Below, in pieces: positions 7,669 through 13,762 of a stretch of DNA of 22,257 nucleotides. The stretch's first letter is position 1; the number at the start of each line of letters is the position of its first letter. A program made the position numbers and the translations under genes. The stretch comes from Lachnospiraceae bacterium UBA1778 (lineage in GTDB: Bacteria > Bacillota > Clostridia > Lachnospirales > Lachnospiraceae). The notes under the pieces are model-generated. The model did not search any database. It saw only the letters and a program-made list of their open reading frames with translations, and had not been told where the DNA came from. The stretch covers positions 2,113 through 24,369 of the forward strand of contig DCGM01000056.1 in the NCBI GenBank assembly GCA_002315255.1, read 5' to 3'.

Positions 7669-8358
7669 ATGCAATACAGATGCTCGATTTGCGGATTCAT
7701 CTATGATGACGCAAAAGAGAAGGTTCCGTTCCATGAATTGCCGGATTCCTGGCAGTGTCCGCTCTGCGGCGCGCCGAAGTCGGCATTTGAGCCGGTCGAA
7801 GAAAAACCGGCTGTAAAAGAGGAAAAGCCGGTCGAAGAAAAGCCGGCCGAAAGCACTGCGAAGCCGACCGAAAGAAGGACTGCACTCCCAGCGGACGAGG
7901 ATCTTATGAAACTCTCTGCGGGTCAGCTCGCGGCACTTTTCTCGAACCTGGCGCGCGGCTGCGAAAAGCAGTATAAGGCGGAAGAATCGAAGCTTTTTAA
8001 GGAGATTGCCGACTACTTTACCGAAGCGGTTCCCGAGGAAAATGACAGTACAGTCGAAGCATTGGGCGCACTCTTAAAAGCGGACATTCAGGAAAATTAT
8101 CCGCTGTCGAAAGCGACTGCGGAGGCGGATTCCGACCGCGGCGCGCAGCGGATCTGCGTCTGGGGCGATAAGGTCACCCGTATGCTTTCCAGCCTGGTCG
8201 AGCAGTATCAGACGAAGGGAGAGGCTATGCTTCAGGGTCTCGAGGTCTGGGTCTGCACGGTCTGTGGGTTTATCTATATCGGCGAGAAGGCGCCGGAGCT
8301 CTGCCCGGTCTGCAAGGTGCCTTCCTGGAAATTTGAAAAAGTGGAAGGGAGAGCATGA
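7669..8358 (+). CDS. Double rubredoxin-domain protein with helical middle domain
   Basis: 229 residues. An N-terminal rubredoxin has CxxC at 5/8 and 30/33 with the usual CGFIYDD and WQCPLCGAPKSAFEP text. A Lys-Pro-Glu linker follows (about 42-65). A helical region at about 78-190 looks like a rubrerythrin-related bundle but lacks the clear paired ExxH iron ligands. A short C-terminal rubredoxin-like knuckle has CxxC at 196/199 and 212/215. Such proteins carry electrons to peroxide- or superoxide-reducing enzymes in anaerobes. The next gene overlaps its stop by four bases (ATGA), so the two are translationally coupled, and this protein is a likely electron donor for the rubrerythrin. The AGGAGG site supports the start. 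Confidence 0.82.
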   Translation: MQYRCSICGFIYDDAKEKVPFHELPDSWQCPLCGAPKSAFEPVEEKPAVKEEKPVEEKPAESTAKPTERRTALPADEDLMKLSAGQLAALFSNLARGCEKQYKAEESKLFKEIADYFTEAVPEENDSTVEALGALLKADIQENYPLSKATAEADSDRGAQRICVWGDKVTRMLSSLVEQYQTKGEAMLQGLEVWVCTVCGFIYIGEKAPELCPVCKVPSWKFEKVEGRA

Positions 8359-9407
8359 GTATGAAGAAAGTTGCCGTGAGAAATCTTCGTCTTTGCACGA
8401 AGGATTGTCTCTGTCTCTATGTCTGCCCGGTCGGTGCCACCGATACCGAGAACAGCATTATAGACGTGAATAAATGCAATGGCTGCGGCCTCTGCGCGGA
8501 AGCCTGCCCGAGTAAAGCAATCAGCATGATGCCGACGGAACTCCCGGCCCAGCAGCCGAAAACAGACAATGTGGTCGCCGCCTTAAATCAGCTTTCCGCG
8601 TCGAAAACGAAGGGCGAAAAGATCGCAAAGCAGATTTCGAAAACAACTGATAAGGACGGCCTCCGCCGCCTGATGAAAGGAATCGCGAAATCGGAGCGCC
8701 TCGTGGCGGAGGATATCCTTCGCGAGTCCGGCTATATGCTGCCGCAGAGCGATAATGCTCACCGGGTGCTCAAAGCATTGCTCGAAAACACGCCCGCCGG
8801 TTTCCCGGTGGAAGCCGCAGAAAAGTTACTCAGAATGATTCCGAATAATGATAAGAAAGAGGAGAAAAACATGAACAAATACGCAGGAACGAAGACCGAA
8901 AAGAACCTGGAGGCCGCATTTGCAGGCGAGTCTCAGGCGAGAAACAAGTATACGTATTTCTCAAGCGTCGCAAAGAAGGAAGGCTATGAGCAGATCGCCG
9001 CGCTTTTCCTGCAGACCGCAGACAATGAGAAGGAGCACGCGAAGCTTTGGTTTAAGGAGCTCCAGGGCATCGGAACAACCGCGGAGAACCTCGGTGCTGC
9101 AGCGCTTGGCGAGAACTACGAGTGGACCGATATGTACGAAGGATTTGCGAAGGATGCGGAAGCGGAAGGCTTCACCGCGCTTGCTGCAAAATTCCGGATG
9201 GTGGCTGCGATTGAAAAGCGTCACGAAGAGCGCTATCGCGCGCTTCTCCATAATGTCGAAGCGCAGGAAGTTTTCGCTAAGTCTGAAGTGAAGGTCTGGG
9301 AATGCCGGAACTGCGGCCATATCGTCGTCGGCACGAAGGCGCCGGAGGTCTGCCCGGTCTGCGCGCATCCGCAGAGCTATTTTGAGATCAACGCGGCGAA
9401 TTATTAA
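8355..9407 (+). CDS. Ferredoxin-rubrerythrin fusion protein
   Basis: 350 residues. Residues 10-55 hold two 4Fe-4S sites: the second is canonical (C41, C44, C47, C51-Pro), while the first is spaced C14-x3-C18-x-C20-x3-C24-Pro instead of C-x2-C-x2-C. A helical region follows (about 70-165). From Met173 the sequence is a complete rubrerythrin: GESQAR and NEKEHAK, then EAEGF and EKRHEER as diiron ligands, and a C-terminal rubredoxin with CRNC and CPVC. Rubrerythrin reduces hydrogen peroxide, and the ferredoxin part could feed electrons. There is no stop between the parts. ATG 8355 overlaps the previous stop; ATG 8361 has better spacing from the AAGGGAG site and may be the real start. An internal start is listed separately. 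Confidence 0.85.
   Translation: MSMKKVAVRNLRLCTKDCLCLYVCPVGATDTENSIIDVNKCNGCGLCAEACPSKAISMMPTELPAQQPKTDNVVAALNQLSASKTKGEKIAKQISKTTDKDGLRRLMKGIAKSERLVAEDILRESGYMLPQSDNAHRVLKALLENTPAGFPVEAAEKLLRMIPNNDKKEEKNMNKYAGTKTEKNLEAAFAGESQARNKYTYFSSVAKKEGYEQIAALFLQTADNEKEHAKLWFKELQGIGTTAENLGAAALGENYEWTDMYEGFAKDAEAEGFTALAAKFRMVAAIEKRHEERYRALLHNVEAQEVFAKSEVKVWECRNCGHIVVGTKAPEVCPVCAHPQSYFEINAANY
8855..8873 (+). promoter_or_regulatory. Internal ribosome site and ATG of the rubrerythrin part
   Basis: GAAAGAGGAG lies six bases before ATG 8871, where rubrerythrin homologues normally begin (MNKYAGTKTEKNL). It is in frame with the upstream ferredoxin part. A free rubrerythrin of 178 residues could be made as well as the fusion. 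Confidence 0.6.
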
Positions 9408-9439
9408 TGGCGCCTTGATCGGGCGGAATCTGAAAAAAC

Positions 9440-9468
9440 TTGTCAAAAAAGCAGACAGATGATAAAAT
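9440..9468 (+). promoter_or_regulatory. Sigma-A-type promoter of the acyltransferase gene
   Basis: TTGTCA at 9440-9445, a 17-base spacer and TAAAAT at 9463-9468. Both boxes are one base from consensus. No terminator is obvious between the rubrerythrin stop and this promoter, so some read-through is possible. Confidence 0.75.
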
Positions 9469-9506
9469 AAGCGGGTGATTTTCATTCTATCCGAAGGAGG
9501 TCTGAA

Positions 9507-10799
9507 ATGGCCAAAGTAAAGGATTTACGAAAAGAACTCGCTTCCCGCAAGCCTGAAATCCCGCCGAGAATCATCTGGTGGGGCTACCACACGGTTATGC
9601 ATCAGATTGCGAAGAAGTATCACCCGCATTATGAGATTGTCGATGACATCAATAAATGCGACGGACCGGCATTCGTCATCTTTAACCACCTGTCGCGTCT
9701 CGACCATGTTTATGTGATGGAGGCCTGCTATCCGCGGCGCCTGAACATTGTCGCAGGATATGTCGAGTTTTTCCGCTCGCATCTTCACACGGTGTTTAAA
9801 CTGAACCGGATCATTCCGAAGAAGAACTACTGTGCCAATGATATCGCCGGCACGAAAGCGATGATGTCAATCCTGAATCAGGGCGGTGTCGTGGCATTTT
9901 CACCGGAAGGGCTCGCATCGAACGACGGCATGAATAAGCCGATCGTCCCGAAGACCGGCCATCTTTTCAAGCATTTCGGCGTTCCGGTCTATTATCTCGA
10001 GCAGCACGGACAGTATCTTCAGAACACGAAGGTCTGCCTCGAAGAGCGCTACGGCGAGACCTATGCGCGTCTTTCTGTTCTTCTCTCGAAGGAGGACCTC
10101 GAGCGGATGACCGTCGAAGAGATTGACGCGAAGATCAATGAAGCTTTCCGCCGCGACGAGTACGCCTGGCAGAAGGAGAAACGGATCCGCTGGAAGATGA
10201 ACGGTCATTCCTGCCAGAATCTCGGCGATCTCCTTTATCAATGCCCGCGCTGTAAGCAGCGCTTCGTGATGAAGGGCGAAGGCGATACGATCAGATGCGA
10301 GAACTGCGGAAACGGTGCAAGCGTAGATGATTACTACGATTTCCATCCGTTCGACGACTCCTGCGTGATTCCGGATACGCAGTCCGAGTGGGTTCGGCAG
10401 CAGCGCATTGACATCATCCGTGAAATCCGCGAGAATCCGGACTTCGCATATCGCGAAAAGGTAGTGATCGGCCGCATCCCGAACGACCATCTTCTGAAGA
10501 ACAAAGCGACTTCGGAGCCCGTCGGAACCGGCATGATGACGATCGACCATACAGGAATGCATTATGTGGATGATGAAAACCCGGCGCTCAATTTTGACCT
10601 GGATTATCATCAGCTTTATACATTGGTCACGGAAGTCGACTCGTCGTATTTTGACCTCTATATTAACGGCGAATATACCGATGTTTTCCCGCAGGAGCGG
10701 CGCTCGACGCTTTATATCTGTACGCTGGTCGAGGAGCTGCACCGCCTGCACGTGAACTTCTATCAGAACTTCCCGTGGAACGATTATATGTACAAATAA
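9507..10799 (+). CDS. PlsC-like acyltransferase with zinc ribbon
   Basis: 430 residues. The N-terminal half matches the 1-acyl-glycerol-3-phosphate acyltransferase family: NHLSRLDH at 60-67 is the NHxSxxD catalytic block, and FSPEG at 131-135 is the substrate-binding block. This half would move an acyl chain onto a lysophospholipid or related acceptor at the membrane surface. The second half is unusual for PlsC: a CxxC..CxxC zinc ribbon (C246, C249, C264, C267) and a further 150 residues of unknown role. The acceptor cannot be read from the sequence. The AAGGAGG site fits the ATG. The gene has its own promoter and terminator and stands as a single unit. Confidence 0.8.
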   Translation: MAKVKDLRKELASRKPEIPPRIIWWGYHTVMHQIAKKYHPHYEIVDDINKCDGPAFVIFNHLSRLDHVYVMEACYPRRLNIVAGYVEFFRSHLHTVFKLNRIIPKKNYCANDIAGTKAMMSILNQGGVVAFSPEGLASNDGMNKPIVPKTGHLFKHFGVPVYYLEQHGQYLQNTKVCLEERYGETYARLSVLLSKEDLERMTVEEIDAKINEAFRRDEYAWQKEKRIRWKMNGHSCQNLGDLLYQCPRCKQRFVMKGEGDTIRCENCGNGASVDDYYDFHPFDDSCVIPDTQSEWVRQQRIDIIREIRENPDFAYREKVVIGRIPNDHLLKNKATSEPVGTGMMTIDHTGMHYVDDENPALNFDLDYHQLYTLVTEVDSSYFDLYINGEYTDVFPQERRSTLYICTLVEELHRLHVNFYQNFPWNDYMYK

Positions 10800-10842
10800 G
10801 ACGCTTTGCGGCGGATTTTCCGGCCGGCTTGCGCAGAGAAGG

Positions 10843-10878
10843 AACAGCCGCCCTGTGAAAAACGGGCGGCTGTTTTTT
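10843..10878 (+). terminator. Terminator after the acyltransferase gene
   Basis: A perfect 11-bp GC-rich stem (10843-10853 with 10864-10874) and 10-base loop, with six T from 10873. Confidence 0.92.
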
Positions 10879-10881
10879 ATG

Positions 10882-11018
10882 TTCGTCTCCCTTGCGAAGC
10901 GTTGATTTAGGGATCTTCTTTCCCCTCGCGAAGCGTTGATTTAGAGATCTTCTTTCCCCTCGCGAAGGAGTTCATTTAGAGATGTTCGTCTCCCTCGGGA
11001 AAAAAGTCGTTTAGAGGC
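10882..11018. repeat. Four 34-35 bp tandem repeats in a 324-base intergenic gap
   Basis: Units start at 10882, 10916, 10950 and 10985. Each has TTCkTyTCCC, then TCGCGAAG or a variant, then TTTAGrGAT. Units 2 and 3 are closest over their first half, and unit 4 is most diverged. There are no unique spacers, so this is not CRISPR. Each unit reads through TTTAG in the frame seen, and no convincing ORF covers them. The rest of the gap holds only the preceding terminator and the promoter region of the next gene. Confidence 0.85.
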
Positions 11019-11068
11019 GCTATGTTATTTAGAAAACATGATAATAGGAATAATTCTTATTTTATTCC

Positions 11069-11105
11069 GAAATAACTGTTATTTCAAAGCTAAATGTGAT
11101 ATATT
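11069..11105 (+). promoter_or_regulatory. Crp/Fnr gene promoter with 17-bp palindrome over the -35
   Basis: GAAATAACTGTTATTTC (11069-11085) is a perfect palindrome. An extended -10, TGATATATT, lies at 11097-11105; the expected -35 (11077-11082, TGTTAT) falls inside the palindrome. A second imperfect repeat, TTATTCCGAAATAA, overlaps on the left, and GGAATAA/TTATTCC flank further upstream. This fits autoregulation by the Crp/Fnr protein, but any regulator could bind. Confidence 0.5.
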
Positions 11106-11123
11106 ATCGGCGGGAGATGCGAT

Positions 11124-11789
11124 ATGTTAAAGGACGAACTGGCACTTCTGCCGTTTTGGGACAATCTGACGAAGGACGAGAAGGATTTGTGCGAGATGAG
11201 CGCATTGATCCATCACTACGACGCGGGGAGCTATATGTCCAGCGACTGCGGAAGCCGCCGCTGCCTCGGCATGCTCCGTGTGATTTCCGGTGAAATCCGT
11301 GTCTTTATCCTGTCAGAGGAAGGGCGGGAGATTACATTGTTCCGGCTCAATGCAGGCGACAACTGCGTCCTTTCCGCCGCCTGTGTCCTTTCCCAGATCA
11401 CCTTTGAACCGCAGCTTTATGTCACAAAAGATGCGGAGCTTCTCGTGATTCCCTCCGGCATCTACGGAAAACTGATGGAGACGAATCTGAATGTCCGCTG
11501 TTTTTCCTACGAGCTCGCGACTGAACGGTTTTCGACAGTCATGTGGGTTCTTCAGCAGATCCTCTTTTTCGGTTTCGACAAGCGGCTCGCGGAATTCCTG
11601 CTGTCCGAATACGGACGGACGAAGAGCACAGAAATCCATATGACGCAGGAAGAAATCGCTGTCGCCACAAACTCGGCGCGTGAAGTCGTCGCGCGGATGA
11701 TCAAGCAGTTTGTGTCCGACGGGCTGATCGAAAGCCGTCGCGGTGTGATCATTTTAAAGGATATTCCGGGACTGCGTGCGATAAAATAA
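11124..11789 (+). CDS. Crp/Fnr-family transcription regulator
   Basis: 221 residues. An N-terminal cyclic-nucleotide-binding-like barrel (about 10-120) is followed by a long helix (about 125-150) and a winged helix (about 152-215). The DNA-reading part is MTQEEIAVATNSAREVVARMI, with Arg186, Glu187 and Arg191 at the usual contact places. The barrel has cysteines at 23, 42, 47, 81 and 87 but not the Fnr N-terminal cluster pattern, so a redox or other non-cAMP signal is possible. It sits just before a thioredoxin-reducing pair, which it may control. The GGCGGGAG site is before ATG 11124; a longer TTG/ATG start is not needed. Confidence 0.87.
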   Translation: MLKDELALLPFWDNLTKDEKDLCEMSALIHHYDAGSYMSSDCGSRRCLGMLRVISGEIRVFILSEEGREITLFRLNAGDNCVLSAACVLSQITFEPQLYVTKDAELLVIPSGIYGKLMETNLNVRCFSYELATERFSTVMWVLQQILFFGFDKRLAEFLLSEYGRTKSTEIHMTQEEIAVATNSAREVVARMIKQFVSDGLIESRRGVIILKDIPGLRAIK

Positions 11790-11886
11790 GAAATGCGGCC
11801 GGGCTTCAGAGATTACACAAGGAAAATGCGGCCGGGCTTCAGAACTTCCACTGGGGAAATGCGACCGGGTCACAGACGCATCCGGC
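11788..11886. repeat. Three 33-bp tandem repeats after the Crp/Fnr gene
   Basis: The word ATGCGGCCGGGCTTCAGA (or a variant) starts at 11793, 11826 and 11859, exactly 33 bases apart. The third copy is changed to ATGCGACCGGGTCACAGA and overlaps the -35 zone of the next promoter, with ATGCG and CGCAT (11859-11881) as an inverted pair. It is unrelated by eye to the 34-bp set upstream of the gene. Confidence 0.8.
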
Positions 11887-11892
11887 GCGTTA

Positions 11893-11901
11893 TGCTATGA
11901 T
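11893..11901 (+). promoter_or_regulatory. Extended -10 promoter of the FTR-thioredoxin pair
   Basis: TGCTATGAT gives an extended -10 about 21 bases before the ATG. No -35 is visible, so an activator, perhaps the adjacent Crp/Fnr protein, may be needed. Confidence 0.45.
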
Positions 11902-11922
11902 AGGAAAGACAGGAGGTCTCAT

Positions 11923-12126
11923 ATGAAAATCCGTCTCAATGAAAATGAAGAAATCGTCAAGGTTGTAAAAGAAGGTCTCAAGCAGACGGGCGGCTACTGT
12001 CCGTGCCGGCGAGAGCGGACCGAGGACTACAAGTGCATGTGTAAAGAATTTAAAGAGCAGATGGCCGATCCGGATTTCGAGGGATACTGCCACTGCATGC
12101 TTTACTATAAATCATTGGAAGATTAA
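11923..12126 (+). CDS. Minimal ferredoxin:thioredoxin reductase catalytic-chain-like protein
   Basis: 67 residues. The three Cys-x-Cys pairs of the FTR catalytic chain are present in order: CPC (26-28), CMC (38-40) and CHC (56-58), the last in the typical GYCHCMLYYK. In plant and cyanobacterial FTR these hold a 4Fe-4S cluster and a redox disulfide that passes ferredoxin electrons to thioredoxin. The spacing here is 9 and 15 residues, against 16 and 8 in the plant enzyme, and the protein is much shorter than the usual 110 residues. No variable chain gene is adjacent. Thioredoxin follows after 13 bases, which strongly supports the role. The AGGAGG site fits the ATG. Confidence 0.8.
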   Translation: MKIRLNENEEIVKVVKEGLKQTGGYCPCRRERTEDYKCMCKEFKEQMADPDFEGYCHCMLYYKSLED

Positions 12127-12139
12127 GGAGGAACATCTT

Positions 12140-12454
12140 ATGGCAGAAATCACGATTACAAAAGATAATTTTCAGCAGGAAGTAATGGAATCCGATAAGC
12201 CGGTTCTGATTGATTTTTGGGCGACCTGGTGCGGTCCGTGCCGGATGCTCGCGCCGATCATTGAAGAGATTGCCGAGGAATACAGCGAAACGGTGAAGGT
12301 CGGAAAAGTAAATGTCGATGAAGAACCGGAGCTCGCCGCATCCTTCCAGATTGCGAGCATTCCGACCGTCGTCGTCGTGAAAAACGGCGTTATCGTTCAG
12401 GAATCACTCGGGTATAAGCCGAAGGATGCGATCGTGAAGATGATCGAATCATAA
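12140..12454 (+). CDS. trxA: Thioredoxin
   Basis: 104 residues, the normal length. The active site is WCGPC (Cys31 and Cys34), the buried acid is in VLIDFWA, and the cis-proline is in SIPTVVV. It reduces protein disulfides in the cytoplasm. It is co-transcribed with the FTR-like protein, its likely reductant in place of, or in addition to, an NADPH reductase. The AGGAGG site lies upstream of the ATG, and a strong terminator follows. Confidence 0.95.
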   Translation: MAEITITKDNFQQEVMESDKPVLIDFWATWCGPCRMLAPIIEEIAEEYSETVKVGKVNVDEEPELAASFQIASIPTVVVVKNGVIVQESLGYKPKDAIVKMIES

Positions 12455-12499
12455 CGGAGTCAGAGTTTTTAGAGATATAGGACAAAACGTGTTGGTGAA

Positions 12500-12552
12500 A
12501 ACCGCCTCAAACCCTTATGAATAAAGGGATTGAGGCGGTTGAATCTTTTTTT
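12500..12552 (+). terminator. Long-stem terminator between thioredoxin and the convergent fic gene
   Basis: A perfect 11-bp stem (12500-12510 with 12530-12540) has an inner CCCTT/AAGGG pairing and a T run at 12546-12552. On the minus strand the T tract is short, so it may also weakly end the facing fic transcript. Confidence 0.88.
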
Positions 12553-12609
12553 GGCGGAACCTATGCGACGAGTTTTGGAAACAGGTAATCTTTCTGCGAC
12601 ATCTTTCAG

Positions 12610-13497
12610 TTAATAAGAAATCCGGAAATAGTCTAAGTAAACTTTAAAACGGTCCTGCGCCGTGAGACAGGCATCCAGAAGATAACCATTTTCGCGGTTC
12701 CACTCCTGAAGACCACGATAGTAGAAGGGTTTCAGATTATCCTCCAGGATAAAGGGAACGATATCGTTTTTTAGGCATTCTTTTAAGAGAATCAGCCGCC
12801 CGACACGGCCGTTGCCATCCTGGAAAGGATGGATACGCTCAAACGCTACATGGAAGGCTACAATATCTTCAAAAGTTTTCGACGGAAGTGCATTATAATC
12901 CGCTAAAAGTTTACGCATTTCTACGCTCACATTTTCGGGGAGGGCGGTCTCATGGCCGCCGACTTCATTCGGAAGTTTCTTATATTCGCCCACTGCAAAC
13001 CAGTCTTTCCGGCTGTCACTGGTGCCTGTTTTCAAAAGCAGATGGAGCTCCTTAATAAACTTCTCCGAAAGTGTGGCAGCGGCCTGGTCGATCACTTTAT
13101 CAATGCATCGAAAATGGTTAACGGTCTCAATGATGTCATCCACACGGACCGCCTCTTTTTCGATGCCGATAGTATCTGTTTCAAAAATGAGGAGCGTCTG
13201 ATCGTGGGTGAGCCGGCTTCCTTCAATATGGTTTGAATTGTAGGTCAGTTCGATCTGAAGCTTATGATAAATACCACCCGGTAGTCTGGCTGCCTTCTGC
13301 TCCCGAAGAATCTCTAAGAGAGTGGGGGAAGCTTTTTTTCGTGCCAGCCGTTCCGGCTTCTCTGCATTCTCTGCGATATACCAGGTTTTGCCGATAAGCT
13401 GGGCATCGGAAACTCTTCCTAAAGCGCAATAATTCCGAACGCTACGCTCAGAAAGTTCCCATTTTTCAGCTGTTTTCGAGACGGAAAGGTAGTTCAT
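12610..13497 (-). CDS. HTH-Fic protein, class II AMP-transferase
   Basis: 295 residues from the ATG at 13497, chosen because GGAGG sits five bases upstream; an in-frame start at 13548 would add 17 residues and cover the promoter. Residues 4-45 form a small helix-turn-helix (SVSKTAEKWELSERSVRNY, then LIGKTWYI). The inhibitory motif SNHIEG (88-93, S/TxxxEG/N) lies before the Fic core, as in class II Fic proteins. The catalytic loop HPFQDGNGRVGR (223-234) is complete. Fic enzymes mostly put AMP on Ser/Thr/Tyr of a protein target, which is unknown here. The DNA-binding domain suggests self-control. It is divergent from the NYN gene, and both predicted promoters share an operator-like word. Confidence 0.9.
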   Translation of the reverse strand: MNYLSVSKTAEKWELSERSVRNYCALGRVSDAQLIGKTWYIAENAEKPERLARKKASPTLLEILREQKAARLPGGIYHKLQIELTYNSNHIEGSRLTHDQTLLIFETDTIGIEKEAVRVDDIIETVNHFRCIDKVIDQAAATLSEKFIKELHLLLKTGTSDSRKDWFAVGEYKKLPNEVGGHETALPENVSVEMRKLLADYNALPSKTFEDIVAFHVAFERIHPFQDGNGRVGRLILLKECLKNDIVPFILEDNLKPFYYRGLQEWNRENGYLLDACLTAQDRFKVYLDYFRISY

Positions 13498-13527
13498 ACG
13501 GGCCTCCGATACTGATTTTTCAAGTTC

Positions 13528-13556
13528 ATTATAGATTATTATCGGCAAAATAGCAA
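13528..13556 (-). promoter_or_regulatory. Promoter of the fic gene with operator word in the spacer
   Basis: On the minus strand: TTGCTA (13556-13551), a 17-base spacer, then TATAAT (13533-13528). The spacer contains TTTTGCCGATAA. Transcription would start near 13521, about 24 bases before the ATG. Confidence 0.65.
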
Positions 13557-13597
13557 TAGATATAGTTGTTTATATTTGATATATAAATTGCCGATAA
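13539..13597. repeat. Inverted copies of TTGCCGATAA between the fic and NYN genes
   Basis: TTATCGGCAA at 13539-13548 and TTGCCGATAA at 13588-13597 are a perfect 10-bp inverted pair, centres 49 bases apart. A third copy in the plus direction lies at 13388-13397, inside fic over the codons for Leu34-Lys37. They are probably operator sites for one regulator. Confidence 0.65.
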
Positions 13598-13604
13598 GGA
13601 ATAT
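13576..13604 (+). promoter_or_regulatory. Possible rightward promoter carrying the same operator word
   Basis: TTGATA (13576-13581), a 17-base spacer and GAATAT (13599-13604). The -10 is poor, but the spacer contains TTGCCGATAAG, mirroring the fic promoter. A second -10, exact TATAAT at 13694-13699, lies closer to the NYN gene without a clear -35. Confidence 0.35.
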
Positions 13605-13762
13605 GTTTGTGGTCTTGGCAATGTTTTAAAACGGTCGTAGGCAGTTTTTCAACCCTTATTGCTATTGTCCGTTTTTTGGTACACCACATCTCTTATAATT
13701 CATTTACTAAAACAGATATTGGCCCCTGTCGGGGAGTAAAAAGAGAGAAGGAGAGAAAAAAC

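Noticed and set aside
9408..9439. Terminator after the rubrerythrin fusion
   Set aside because: Only a 4-bp CGCC/GGCG pairing without a T tract could be found.
9900..10751. Minus-strand open frame opposite the acyltransferase
   Set aside because: The opposite strand encodes PlsC motifs and a zinc ribbon; this frame shows no family features.
10882..11018. Possible CRISPR array
   Set aside because: The 34-bp units are directly joined with no unique spacers and no cas genes are nearby. The same holds for 11788-11886 and 18964-19045.
13607..13762. 52-residue N-terminal extension of the NYN protein
   Set aside because: No ribosome site is present and it crosses an exact TATAAT; ATG 13763 has a good AAGGAG.
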